A DNA stretch of 64,000 nucleotides from Sphaerisporangium aureirubrum (GCF_042658925.1 NZ_JBHSRF010000008.1:124001-188000); one strand, 5' to 3'. Counted from the first letter of the stretch, positions 42,434 to 51,306 are shown. The notes: a model not told the origin generated them from the letters alone. Translations and numbers: made by a program.

Positions 42434-43504
42434 ATGTCGTTCTCATGGCCGTGGGCGCTGCTGTCGATCCTGGCCATCCCACTGATCTTCGCCATCCGCG
42501 AGTGGGCACGACGCCGCCGCCGGCGGGCCGCCGTACGTGTCACCTCGATCGCGCTCGTACGGATCGCAGTGCCCGGCGGTACCCGCTGGACGCGGAAGAT
42601 CCCCGCCGCGCTGTTCGTCGCCGGCCTGGCACTGCTCGCCGTCGGCGCCGCCCGGCCACAGGCGTCGGTGCCGGTGCCCCGCACGTCGGCCACGATCCTC
42701 CTCGCCCTCGACACCTCCGGCTCCATGTGCTCCACGGACGTCGACCCCAACCGCATCACCGCCGCGAAGAAGGCCGCCGCGGACTTCATCGAGTCCCAGC
42801 GAGGCGGCCCCCGCATCGGCCTGGTGACCTTCGCCGGCACCGCGGGCCTGCTCGTCCCTCCCACCGACGACACCGACTCGCTGATCGAGGCACTGGAGAA
42901 CCTCACCGTCTCCCGCGGCACCGCGATCGGTCAGGCGATGCTCACCTCGATCGACGCCATCGCCGAGGTCGACCCGACGGTCCCCCCCACCGGCGCGATC
43001 CCCGGCAACGGCAGCGGAGAAGGCTACGCCAGCGCCGCCATCATCGTCCTGACCGACGGCGCCAACACCCAGGGAGTGGAACCGCAGACCGCCGCCCAGG
43101 AAGCGGCCCTCCGCCGCGTCCGCGTCTTCCCCATCGGCTTCGGCACCACGAACCCGTCGCCCATGGTCTGCGACAACACCCAGTTCGAAGGCTACGGCGG
43201 CTTCGGCGGCTACGGCCGTGGCCGCGGCGGCTTCGACCGAGGCCGCAACCCCCGCACCATCGACGAGCCGGCCCTCAAGCAAATAGCCAAGACCACCGGC
43301 GGCACCTACCACCGCGCCGAAAACGCCAAGGAACTCCAAACCGCCCTGGCAGCCCTCCCCGCCACCTTCACCGTGATCCACACCCGCGTGGACACATCCT
43401 TCGCCTTCGCAGGCGGCGCCGCCCTCCTCATCACCACGGCCCTCTCCCTCTCCCTCTGGTGGAACCGCCCCCGCCCCCCCACCCCGCGACCGCCAAGGTC
43501 ATGA
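42434..43504 (+). CDS. VWA-domain membrane protein (BatB-like) with Gly-rich loop
   Basis: 356 residues. The membrane helices and VWA domain are arranged as in its upstream neighbour, with an intact metal site in DTSGSM (Asp93, Ser95, Ser97), SRGTAIG and VLTDGAN. A peculiar Gly/Tyr/Arg-rich insertion (GYGGFGGYGRGRGGFDRGR) near residue 255 is not usual in this family and probably forms a flexible loop. The ATG follows directly on the preceding stop. This is the last gene of the operon, and its stop faces the lactonase gene on the opposite strand. Confidence 0.9.
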   Translation: MSFSWPWALLSILAIPLIFAIREWARRRRRRAAVRVTSIALVRIAVPGGTRWTRKIPAALFVAGLALLAVGAARPQASVPVPRTSATILLALDTSGSMCSTDVDPNRITAAKKAAADFIESQRGGPRIGLVTFAGTAGLLVPPTDDTDSLIEALENLTVSRGTAIGQAMLTSIDAIAEVDPTVPPTGAIPGNGSGEGYASAAIIVLTDGANTQGVEPQTAAQEAALRRVRVFPIGFGTTNPSPMVCDNTQFEGYGGFGGYGRGRGGFDRGRNPRTIDEPALKQIAKTTGGTYHRAENAKELQTALAALPATFTVIHTRVDTSFAFAGGAALLITTALSLSLWWNRPRPPTPRPPRS

Positions 43505-43571
43505 GCCGTCAACGCCGGCGGAGCAGGTCGTCGACGAGCGGGGTGGAGGAAGGGCTGCCGGTGGCCCAAGG

Positions 43572-45065
43572 TCAGTACGGCCAGCCGGGGACGTTCAGCC
43601 GGAGGCGGTAGAGGCCGAAGTTGCCGGTGTTCCCGCCCCGGGACGGCGTGCCCGAGGTGATGTACAGCGTCTGGCCGTCGGGGCCGCCGAAGGCGACGTT
43701 GGTGGTGTTCAGCCCGGCGGAGATGGTGCCGAGTTTCACGCCGGACGGCGCGTACACGTGGACCTTTCCGTCGTTGTAGGACGCCTGGTAGAGGTTGCCG
43801 GCACAGTCGATGGTCGCGCCGTCCGAACCCGTCAGGGACGCGAAGTCGGCACGCGTGCCGACGCTGCCGTCGGCGTTGACCGGCCACTTGTAGACCCGCC
43901 CCGTACCGTTGCCGCCGACGTACAGCGTCCTGCCGTCAGGGGAGAGCACGATGCCGTTCGGCTGCCGGATGGTGTCGTCGATCAGCGAGACGACGCCGCC
44001 CTTGACCCGGTACACGCCGGTGCGGCCGGACATCTGGTCCGGCCGGTTCGCGCGCTGGAAGTCGGGGTCGGTGAAGTAGACGGTCCCGTCGGCGCCGACC
44101 GTGAGGTCGTTCGGCGAGTTGAAGACGCGGCCCTGGTACGAGGAGGCCACCACGCCCCGCGTCCGGTCGGGCAGGCGGAAGGAGGAGACACTGCGCTGGT
44201 CGTGCGTCGCGCCCAGCAGCGTCCCCCCGTCCCGGCTGATCGCCAGGCCGTTGCTCCCGGCGCCGGCGATGAAGGTCTCGAAGGTGTTCGGCTCGGTGAA
44301 CCGCAGCACGTCCGAGGGCTGGACACCCTCCGACCCGGTGCCGTCGCGCATGTGCGACAACAGCAGGGTCTGGGTGGTGGCGTCCCAGGCCGGGCCCTCC
44401 AGGAAGTTGAACCCGTCCCGGATCTTCGTCGCGGTCACCGACGCCGACGGCAGCGGATTGGGGTACGTGGTACCCGGCGTGCACGGCCCGACACCGGGCC
44501 GCGGCGTACCCGGCGTGGGGGTCGGCGTGGGCGTGGGTGTCGGGGTGGGGGTCGGCGTGGGCGTGGGTGTCGGGGTAGGGGTCGGCGTGGGCGTCAGGGT
44601 CGGCGTCGGCGTGGGGGTGACCGTCGGGGTGGGGCTGAGGGTCACGGGCCCACTGCACATGTAGCCGTTGAGCCAGAAGGTGTTCGGCAGAGGGTTCGCG
44701 CCGGTGAGGCTCGCGCTGAACCCCATGCCACTGACCGTGGCGTTGGTGGCGATGGACCCGTTGTAGGACATGCTGCTAGCGGTCACGCGCGCGCCGGACT
44801 GCGTCCACGTGGCGTTCCACCCGGACGTGATCCTCTGGCCGGAGTTGGGAAAGTCGAACTCCAGCTTCCAGCTGCTGACCGGGTCCCCGAGATTGGTGAT
44901 GGCCACGTCCCCCTGAAAGCCGCCCCCCCACTGATTGACGATCTTGTACGTCACCTTGCACCCGGCAGCCGCCGCCGCCGGCACCGTCACCGCCGCGACC
45001 CCACCGGCGACGACCAGCCCCACGGCCAGCCCCGTGACCGCGACAGCGGCGATGCTTCGTCTCAT
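43572..45065 (-). CDS. Secreted SMP-30/gluconolactonase-type enzyme with N-terminal CBM2
   Basis: 497 residues. The ATG at 45065 has AAAGGA upstream and begins a signal peptide (about 1-34). A family 2 carbohydrate-binding module follows (about 35-138, WKLEFDFPNSGQRI to FWLNGYMC). A long Pro-Thr linker runs from about 140 to 195. A six-bladed SMP-30 propeller then occupies 200-497, with FLEGPAWDATTQTLLLSHM, SPNDLTVGADGTVYFTDPDF, QPNGIVLSPDGRTLYV and GATIDCAGNLY. SMP-30 enzymes open sugar lactones using a divalent metal. Tethering to cellulose or xylan suggests work on lactones made by extracellular sugar oxidation, such as by the PQQ-type dehydrogenase elsewhere in the window. Confidence 0.87.
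   Translation of the reverse strand: MRRSIAAVAVTGLAVGLVVAGGVAAVTVPAAAAAGCKVTYKIVNQWGGGFQGDVAITNLGDPVSSWKLEFDFPNSGQRITSGWNATWTQSGARVTASSMSYNGSIATNATVSGMGFSASLTGANPLPNTFWLNGYMCSGPVTLSPTPTVTPTPTPTLTPTPTPTPTPTPTPTPTPTPTPTPTPTPGTPRPGVGPCTPGTTYPNPLPSASVTATKIRDGFNFLEGPAWDATTQTLLLSHMRDGTGSEGVQPSDVLRFTEPNTFETFIAGAGSNGLAISRDGGTLLGATHDQRSVSSFRLPDRTRGVVASSYQGRVFNSPNDLTVGADGTVYFTDPDFQRANRPDQMSGRTGVYRVKGGVVSLIDDTIRQPNGIVLSPDGRTLYVGGNGTGRVYKWPVNADGSVGTRADFASLTGSDGATIDCAGNLYQASYNDGKVHVYAPSGVKLGTISAGLNTTNVAFGGPDGQTLYITSGTPSRGGNTGNFGLYRLRLNVPGWPY
44521..44580 (-). repeat. Two 30-bp tandem repeats encoding the Pro-Thr linker
   Basis: Two 30-bp units lie head to tail and differ at one base; a third, diverged unit follows to about 44610. 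They encode the Pro-Thr linker of the CBM2-lactonase. Such repeats change length easily by slippage. They are coding DNA and not a CRISPR array. Confidence 0.85.
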
Positions 45066-45543
45066 CAGGAAGTCCTTTCGCGAAACGACAACGGGCAACC
45101 ACCACCCGCGCCACGGTGCCGGTCGGACCCGCAAAATCCACCGGCACGCCACGCGGCACACCGCCGACCGTGCGTCCCCAAATTAACCGCGTAAGCGACC
45201 ACCCGCCCGCCCCAACGCGCACACTACGAAACCCGCCGTAACCCCCTCCCCTCACAGCCCCCGCCCGCACCCCGGCCAACGTCCACCTCAGCCTGGGTGA
45301 ACATGCCTCCGCACCCATCCGCCGACCCGATCGGCATCCCAAAGAACCCCAGGCCACCACCCTGAAACGTTCAGCTCACGCCAAGCCCCGACGGCGGAAC
45401 ACGAGCGGCCCGCCACAGTTCCCGGAGCGGGCGTCATCTCAGGACGACCGACATCTTCGGCGTCACCGTCCATGAGCGGAACGTGAACCGGGCGCAGTGG
45501 GTTCGCGTCTTATTCGCGTAGCCCAGTGAAAACGGAGACCACG
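45066..45543. other. Divergent intergenic region
   Basis: This region lies between the lactonase gene and the P-loop ATPase gene. TTTCGCGAAA at 45076-45085 is a 10-bp palindrome overlapping the lactonase ribosome-site region and could be a repressor site. The rest shows no gene or RNA structure that I can support. Confidence 0.4.
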
Positions 45544-47400
45544 GTGACCGATCTGGAGAGGCTCTTCTTCGGGCGGGATGACGCCGAGAGCGATGTCGCC
45601 GAGGGAGGGCTGCTGCTGGCGGGGTTTCAGCGGACTTATGTCTATGAGGCCGTCCGGCGGGGGGCCAAGACGCTGGTCATCGGGCGCAAGGGGTCGGGGA
45701 AAAGCGCCATCTGCCGTGCCCTGTACGCCGAGGACGAGCCGGGGCTCAGCACCAAGCTGATCACGCCCGACACCCTCTCGGCGGGGGCGCTGCGCGACTT
45801 CGAGCTGACCGGAATCGCCTCAACGATGGCCAAGAAGCTGATCTGGCGCTACGCGCTGGCCACGGAGACGGCCCGGTTCATCGTCGCCCACGCCGAGCGG
45901 GATCATCCCAAAGGGAAGCGTCCCTCGGTGAAAGCACTGCGCGAGTTTCTCACCGCCAACGGCGAGCTGGCCGAGACCCGCCCGCGCTTCTGGCAGATCG
46001 TCGAGAAGCTGAGGACCAGCCTGAAGTTGGGCGCCTTCGGAGTGAACGTCGAGCTGACCGTAGGCGGCGCGCCCGAGGGCATCAAGGCTACGGCCGGGCT
46101 CGATCTGGTCGAGCAGCGGGTGATCAAAGCCATCGAGGAGCTCGCCTGCCCGGCCGACCACCCGAGGCTGCTCCTCCTGGTCGACCAGATCGAGGACGTC
46201 TGGAGCAACGACGGCGAATCCGACGCCCTGGTCAGGGGCCTGCTGACCGCTGCTCGCGAGGCGTCCGTCCGTTATCCGCGCGTCTCCTGCGTCACCTTCC
46301 TGCGCAGCGACATCTACGATCTCCTCCAGTTCGCCGACAAGGACAAGTTCCACGGCATGGAGATACGCATCGACTGGACCGCCCAGAGCCTGTCCGACCT
46401 CGCCCTGGCCCGCGCGGTCGCCTCGGTCGGTCACGCACTCGCGCCCACCGCCCTGTGGGGCGAGCTCTTCCCCGCGCGTCATCGCGACGTCCCCACCGCC
46501 CGGTACCTCTACGGTCACACGCTGGGCCGTCCCCGCGACGTGATCCACCTCTACAACCTCTGTCGCGACACGGCTGGCTTCCGTGGTGCCCCCTACGTCG
46601 ACGGCGCAGCGATCGACGGGGCGATCCGCGAATACTCGGGCTGGAAGCTCCAGGACCTCGCGAACGAGTACGAGGTCAACTACCCCTTCCTGGACGCCGT
46701 GTACCCGGTCTTCCGCGACCACGGCTATATCGTCATGCGCACCGCCTTCGGCGAACGACTTGCGCCGCACCTGGACGTTCTTCGCGACCGATTCCGCGAC
46801 CATGCCCAGATCCTTTCGGCGCCCGCCCTCCTTGAGATCTTCTACTCGATTGGGCTCCTGGGCGTCCGGCGCAACAGCCACCTGATCTACGCCCACGAAC
46901 ACGGCGACGGTGTCCTCCTCACCGACGAGGAGTTCCACCTCCATCCCTGCTTCCGAGAGGCCCTCCGCGCCACCGCCCCGACCAGTGCGGCGGTTTTCGA
47001 CCCCAGCAGGGCGATCGCCGTTGGCATTCACGGCTTCTTCGGCCAGCGTGGCTCGCTTGACCAGCGGGCCCTCGCCCAGCTCGACCATCGGATCAGGCGC
47101 CTGCTGGCCAGGCTCGGCCGGGCCGGCCTTCCCCGCGAGGCCGAACTCTCGGTCGACGCCGACCTACGCAGGGTCCTCGACCATGTCCACCGCTTCCTGT
47201 CCTCCGGAGGTTCCTACTACGAGGAGGTCAGCGTGATCAGTACCCACCTCAACGAGATGGCTGACCGCCTGGTCGCCGACGGCCTTATCCGCGCCAGCAC
47301 CACCGAATTCCTCGCCACCGACCTCCGGACCATCGGCCGCGAGGCCCGCGACACCGTCTACGGCATCGGCCGCAGCGGCTCGGGTGGCTCCGACAGCTGA
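45544..47400 (+). CDS. Large P-loop ATPase, possibly of the Sll1717 type
   Basis: About 618 residues. The GTG at 45544 has GGAG six bases upstream; a GTG at 45526 is also open. The N-terminus LERLFFGRDDAESD leads to VIGRKGSGKSAICRAL (Walker A, about 45) and LLLLVDQIEDVW (Walker B, about 220), followed by CVTFLRSDIYDLL with a sensor-like Arg. The C-terminal half includes winged-helix-like helices. It resembles the P-loop ATPases named after Sll1717, some of which occur near defence genes, but no effector domain or partner gene is present here. There is no signal or membrane helix. Function unknown. Confidence 0.7.
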   Translation: MTDLERLFFGRDDAESDVAEGGLLLAGFQRTYVYEAVRRGAKTLVIGRKGSGKSAICRALYAEDEPGLSTKLITPDTLSAGALRDFELTGIASTMAKKLIWRYALATETARFIVAHAERDHPKGKRPSVKALREFLTANGELAETRPRFWQIVEKLRTSLKLGAFGVNVELTVGGAPEGIKATAGLDLVEQRVIKAIEELACPADHPRLLLLVDQIEDVWSNDGESDALVRGLLTAAREASVRYPRVSCVTFLRSDIYDLLQFADKDKFHGMEIRIDWTAQSLSDLALARAVASVGHALAPTALWGELFPARHRDVPTARYLYGHTLGRPRDVIHLYNLCRDTAGFRGAPYVDGAAIDGAIREYSGWKLQDLANEYEVNYPFLDAVYPVFRDHGYIVMRTAFGERLAPHLDVLRDRFRDHAQILSAPALLEIFYSIGLLGVRRNSHLIYAHEHGDGVLLTDEEFHLHPCFREALRATAPTSAAVFDPSRAIAVGIHGFFGQRGSLDQRALAQLDHRIRRLLARLGRAGLPREAELSVDADLRRVLDHVHRFLSSGGSYYEEVSVISTHLNEMADRLVADGLIRASTTEFLATDLRTIGREARDTVYGIGRSGSGGSDS

Positions 47401-47435
47401 CGCCCCGGTGTCCGGGCCGGGATCCCCGGTTGGAA

Positions 47436-48443
47436 TCAGGTCTTCTGGTGCTCACCGCACGAGGTGCGGGCGAGCAGCGTGGGCGCGAAGACGAGCTCGA
47501 CCGGTCCGCGGGGGCGGTCGACGACGAGTTCGGCCGCCCTCAGGCCCATCTGGTAGGCGGGCTGGGCGATCACGGTGATTCCGAGCGCGGCGGCCCAGGG
47601 GAAATCGTCCATCGTCAGGAACGCGATGTCGCCGGGGATGGCGATGCCGCGGGCGGTGAGGGCCGCGTGAGCCGCGACGGTGAGCCGGCCGGTGGTGCAG
47701 ACGATCGCGTCCAACGGCTCGCCGCGGACACGGCCGCGGTCGAGCAGCGCGCCGACGGCACCGCTCACCTCGTCTTCGGTTTCCGCGACCGCCACCGCGT
47801 CCTTGGGGAAGGGCAGCCCCAGGTCCGCGAGGGCCTGCCGCAGCCCTGCCGTGCGCTGGATCTGAGAGGGGCGGCGTCCCGAGGCGACGACGCCTATGGA
47901 CGACCGCCCGCACCCGGCCAGATGGACGGCCATCAGCCGCCCGGCCTCGACGTTGTCCAGGCTGATCGAGTGCATGCCGGGTGGCGCGTCCGGCACGGAG
48001 CGCGCGATGATCACGCAGGGGGTGTCGTTCTCGGCCATCCGGCGTGTCCGGCCGTCGGTCTCTTCGCCGGTCGTCACGATCAGCCCGCGCACCCGTTGTT
48101 CGTCCATGGTCCGCACCTGGGCCACCTCGCGGTCGACGCGACGGAACGTGTTGGCCAGCATGACGAGGCTGTCGTTGGCGGTCGCCACCTCGTCGATGCC
48201 GCGAATCAGGTCGAGGTAGAACGGGCTGCTCAGATCGCGGATGACGACTCCGATCGTGCTGGAACGTCCGGCGAAAACGCCCTTGGTGAGCGCGTTGGGG
48301 GTGTACTCGAGACGAGCGACCGCTTCCCGCACCCGGGTGGCGGTCGCCTCGGTGACGGCGCCGCCGTTGATGACGCGGGAGACCGTGGCCGTGGACACGC
48401 CGGCGTCCGCGGCGACGTCGCCGATGGTCGCTCGCTTCACCAT
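47436..48443 (-). CDS. LacI-family transcriptional regulator
   Basis: 335 residues. The N-terminal helix-turn-helix reads ATIGDVAADAGVSTATVSRVI, the LacI signature, with hinge region ALTKGVFAGRSSTIGVV. The remaining 270 residues are a periplasmic-binding-like ligand domain ending in PTLLARTSCG. GGGAG precedes the ATG. It is the last gene of a minus-strand operon, 34 bases after the amidohydrolase gene, so it probably controls the oxidoreductase and amidohydrolase genes. The two TTAGCGCTAA-type palindromes near 53056 and 53424 are also of LacI type but lie 4.6 kb away, so a link is uncertain. Confidence 0.92.
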   Translation of the reverse strand: MVKRATIGDVAADAGVSTATVSRVINGGAVTEATATRVREAVARLEYTPNALTKGVFAGRSSTIGVVIRDLSSPFYLDLIRGIDEVATANDSLVMLANTFRRVDREVAQVRTMDEQRVRGLIVTTGEETDGRTRRMAENDTPCVIIARSVPDAPPGMHSISLDNVEAGRLMAVHLAGCGRSSIGVVASGRRPSQIQRTAGLRQALADLGLPFPKDAVAVAETEDEVSGAVGALLDRGRVRGEPLDAIVCTTGRLTVAAHAALTARGIAIPGDIAFLTMDDFPWAAALGITVIAQPAYQMGLRAAELVVDRPRGPVELVFAPTLLARTSCGEHQKT

Positions 48444-48477
48444 GATTCTCCCGACCCCCCACCGGTTCCGGCGCCGG

Positions 48478-49830
48478 TCAGGCGGCGACGCGCCGACCGG
48501 CTCTCGCGACGATTTCGCCGCCGACCATGACGATTTTCACATGGTGGAGCTCCGCGGGGTCCGTCAGCACGAGGTCGGCGATCATTCCCGGCACGACACG
48601 GCCACGCCGCGGTGCCACGCCGGGGACGGCGTCCGCGACGTTGGCGGTCGCCATCGCGACCGCCGCCGGCAGGCTCACCACGCCCGCCTTGATGGATCGG
48701 TCGATCGCCAGCAGGATCGGGTCGTGGTGGCCGCCCGCGTAGTCGGTCGAGATCGTATCGACCACCCCCGCGGAGAACATCGCATAAAGCAATTCCGGCC
48801 CGGTCGTGAGCCGCTGGGCCCCGAAGGTGTCCAGGGTGGAGACATCCACGATCGCGCCCATCTCCTTGAGCCGTCCGGCGTGCTCGACGGCCTCGCGGAG
48901 CTCGAAGCTCGAATGGTTGGAGTGCCCGGCGATCAGGGTCACGTCCGTCTCCGCGATGGAGGCGACCTGGGTCATCGACGCCGCCGCGTTGTGCACCAGC
49001 ACCGGTACGCCCGCCTCGCGAGCCTGCCCGGCCGCCTCGGCGAGCCCGTGCAGGGCGATGTCGAAGGCCGGCAGGACGATGCCGGAGACGATCTCACGGG
49101 TGTCCTCGACCGAGAGCGTGCCGGTCAGGCCCGCGCTCGCCAGGGCCTCCTCGACACGGTCCCGATTGAACGCCTTCTCCGAGATGTGCCGGCCCAGCAC
49201 CGCGGTCTTCAGCCCGTTCGCCTGCCGGGGGGTGATCTTCACGCCGGTACGTCTCTCGACCTCGGCCGGGATGTACATGTAACTCGCCCCGCCCCCACCG
49301 AGAGTGTGCCCCGCCCCGATCTCCCCGAGCGCGACCGCGCCGGCGCGTACCGCGTGCCGCGCGGTGAACACACGGTTCGCCTCGGTGAGGCCGCCGCCGT
49401 CGGCGATGGTCGCCGCCGCCAGGCACGCCGGCGTGTTGCACGAGGCGAGCCTGATGTTGATCGGGTGCGCCTCGCCGGTGCGCGCGAGCGCCTCGGCGGT
49501 GACGAAACCGTCCACGCAGAGCACCGTGGTCGTCCCCTCCAGCAGGTGCCGGTCGAGGTTGGCGAGGACCTGTTCGTGCGGCAGGCCCTCGTGCCCGCTG
49601 GGAAACAGCGGTCCGTACGCGGTGCCATGGGTGTGGTTGTTGATCAATCCGGGGATCATCAGCATTCCGGCAGCGTCGACGATCTCGTCCACCGTGCCGT
49701 AGCTGTCAGCCGGCCGCGAGGGAACGATCTCGCGGACGGTGCCCCCCGCGACGACGATGTCGACCCCATGCTGCGGATCCGTGCCCGTGCCGTCGACCAG
49801 GTCGCAGCCGTGCAGGACGAGCGTGTGCAC
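48478..49830 (-). CDS. Amidohydrolase-family metal-dependent hydrolase
   Basis: 450 residues from a GTG with GGAGG upstream. The N-terminal beta-sandwich leads to the first metal motif IPGLINNHTHG (His66, His68). Later come LVHNAAASM, LIAGHSNHSS and TISTDYAGGHHDP (Asp), and the C-terminal sandwich segment GRVVPGMIADLVL typical of amidohydrolases with composite domains. Substrates in this family include cyclic amides, N-acyl amino acids and imidazolone-type rings. The gene lies 10 bases after the FAD oxidoreductase gene, so they probably act in one catabolic path. The substrate cannot be named from sequence. Confidence 0.85.
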   Translation of the reverse strand: MHTLVLHGCDLVDGTGTDPQHGVDIVVAGGTVREIVPSRPADSYGTVDEIVDAAGMLMIPGLINNHTHGTAYGPLFPSGHEGLPHEQVLANLDRHLLEGTTTVLCVDGFVTAEALARTGEAHPINIRLASCNTPACLAAATIADGGGLTEANRVFTARHAVRAGAVALGEIGAGHTLGGGGASYMYIPAEVERRTGVKITPRQANGLKTAVLGRHISEKAFNRDRVEEALASAGLTGTLSVEDTREIVSGIVLPAFDIALHGLAEAAGQAREAGVPVLVHNAAASMTQVASIAETDVTLIAGHSNHSSFELREAVEHAGRLKEMGAIVDVSTLDTFGAQRLTTGPELLYAMFSAGVVDTISTDYAGGHHDPILLAIDRSIKAGVVSLPAAVAMATANVADAVPGVAPRRGRVVPGMIADLVLTDPAELHHVKIVMVGGEIVARAGRRVAA

Positions 49831-49840
49831 GATTCCTCCG

Positions 49841-50965
49841 TTACCGCGCCGCCGGCGCCGGCCGCTCGAACCGGAACGCCGCCAGCGCGTCGTCGTGGTC
49901 CTCGTCGAGCACCTCGCCGGCGACCAGGTCGCCGGCGTGCACGCTGAGCGTCGCGCCGCTGTGCGAGACCGCGAAGTGGAAGTTGGGCAGCGCGCGGACC
50001 CGGCCGAGCACCGGCAGGCCGTCGCCGGGGATGGGCCGTTCACCGACCCGGACGCCTTCTACGGCCGAGGCTCGGAGTCCCGGGTACAGCGCACGACCGG
50101 CCTCCACCACCTTGCCGACGGCCGACGGGTCGACACTGATCTCCCCGGTGCCGGACACCTGCGCCGCCCCGTCGATCTCATGGGTGTGCAGCAGCAGCCG
50201 CCCGCCGCCGTCCGGCCGTAGATGGACGTGCGGGGCATGGATGACGCGCGACACCGATACCGCGCCCGCTGAGCAGGAGACGAGCACCCCGCGGGTATTG
50301 CGCATGGGCAGGACCAGTCCGGCCAGCTTGGCGATCCCGGCGGCCTGAGGTCCCGCACAGTTCACGACCGCATCCGCGAGGAGCCGCCGCCGGGAGGCGA
50401 GCCGCACGGCGCGCACCGTACCCGCCGTCACCTCTAGGCCGATGACGCCGTCGTTCACCACCAGTTCGGCACCACCTGCCACCGCACTCGACAGCAGGTG
50501 GCCGATCAGCCGGGCAGGCTCGATCCAGCCTTCGCGCGGGAAGTAGGCGATCTCGTCGTCCGGCAACTCCGCGGGGTCCATGTCCGGCTCCAGCCGCAGC
50601 GCCTCCACCCGGCTGAGCCACCGTGCCTCGTACCCGTAGTCGAGCACGCCCGCGACCTTCTTACGCAGCTCCACGCGCCCGGCGTCGTCGGCGGCCCATT
50701 CGAGGTTGCCAACTTCGTGATACCAGTCACCATGAGGCACGCCGGCGGCCAGCTTCCGATGGGCCACCATGCCCGCCACGCTGAGCTCGTGGTACGCCCG
50801 CGGCTGCTTACCGCAGGAGTTGGTCCACGAGAACGTCGCCCCGGAGGTGCCGCCCCCCGGTGCCCCGGCGTCCACGACCGTGACACGAGCACCCCGCCGC
50901 GTCAGCCCGGCGGCCACCGCCGCCCCGTAGACACCGGCACCGATGACGACCACATGCGCAACCAT
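49841..50965 (-). CDS. FAD-dependent amine/amino-acid oxidoreductase (DAO type)
   Basis: 374 residues. The dinucleotide-binding motif VVVIGAGVYGAAVAAGL starts at residue 5 and is followed by the acidic end of strand 2 (VVDAG). The C-terminal region has PIPGDGLPVLGR and the last conserved His in HFAVSHSGATLSVHAGDLVA, as in glycine oxidase and D-amino acid oxidase family members. It oxidises a primary or secondary amine, possibly before the amidohydrolase acts. GGAGG lies before the ATG, at rather long spacing. A 19-bp inverted repeat at 51051-51093 lies in its promoter region. Confidence 0.85.
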   Translation of the reverse strand: MVAHVVVIGAGVYGAAVAAGLTRRGARVTVVDAGAPGGGTSGATFSWTNSCGKQPRAYHELSVAGMVAHRKLAAGVPHGDWYHEVGNLEWAADDAGRVELRKKVAGVLDYGYEARWLSRVEALRLEPDMDPAELPDDEIAYFPREGWIEPARLIGHLLSSAVAGGAELVVNDGVIGLEVTAGTVRAVRLASRRRLLADAVVNCAGPQAAGIAKLAGLVLPMRNTRGVLVSCSAGAVSVSRVIHAPHVHLRPDGGGRLLLHTHEIDGAAQVSGTGEISVDPSAVGKVVEAGRALYPGLRASAVEGVRVGERPIPGDGLPVLGRVRALPNFHFAVSHSGATLSVHAGDLVAGEVLDEDHDDALAAFRFERPAPAAR

Positions 50966-51050
50966 GCTGATCCGGCCTCCCTCGTCTCTCGTGGGCTTGA
51001 CGACCGGGCGAGTAAACGGAACTGGTGACTCAGCTCGGCGCCCCAGGCCC

Positions 51051-51093
51051 TGCTTGGTTGTAACTAGTTTCAGTAACTAGTTACAACCAAGCA
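51051..51093. promoter_or_regulatory. 19-bp perfect inverted repeat upstream of the FAD oxidoreductase operon
   Basis: The arm TGCTTGGTTGTAACTAGTT is repeated inverted after a 5-base loop. Inside, GTAACTAGTTAC is itself a 12-bp palindrome, and a near-copy sits in the other arm, so two overlapping sites are present. GT and AC at either end of an 8-base core fit a GntR-type operator. It is about 86 bases upstream of the start codon. A separate terminator serves the GH5 gene, so this is more likely an operator than a terminator. Confidence 0.65.
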
Positions 51094-51271
51094 TGCCCGG
51101 TTTCGCACGTCAAGTGAGCCCGCCCTGTCGAAGATGAGCGGACGGCGCCGCTCACCCCGGCGGACCGACGTGATCCGACGCCACTGATCTGGTCGCACAG
51201 GTCACGTCCGCGACCCGGATCCCCCGGTACCGAGCGCTCAGCACGAGATCGGCACCGGGGGCGTGAGGGAT

Positions 51272-51293
51272 GTACCCGCGGATCCGCGGGTAC
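51272..51293 (-). terminator. 22-bp palindrome after the GH5 gene
   Basis: A perfect 22-bp palindrome centred on GGATCC begins 14 bases after the stop of the minus-strand GH5 gene. It would fold into a stable hairpin in the transcript and is a plausible terminator. Confidence 0.6.
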
Positions 51294-51306
51294 GTCGAGA
51301 CGACCG

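Noticed and set aside
44500..44640. Possible CRISPR array or minisatellite
   Set aside because: The repeats are contiguous without spacers and encode a Pro-Thr linker in frame.
51051..51093. Reading the inverted repeat as an insertion-sequence end or attachment site
   Set aside because: No transposase, integrase, second copy or target duplication is visible nearby.
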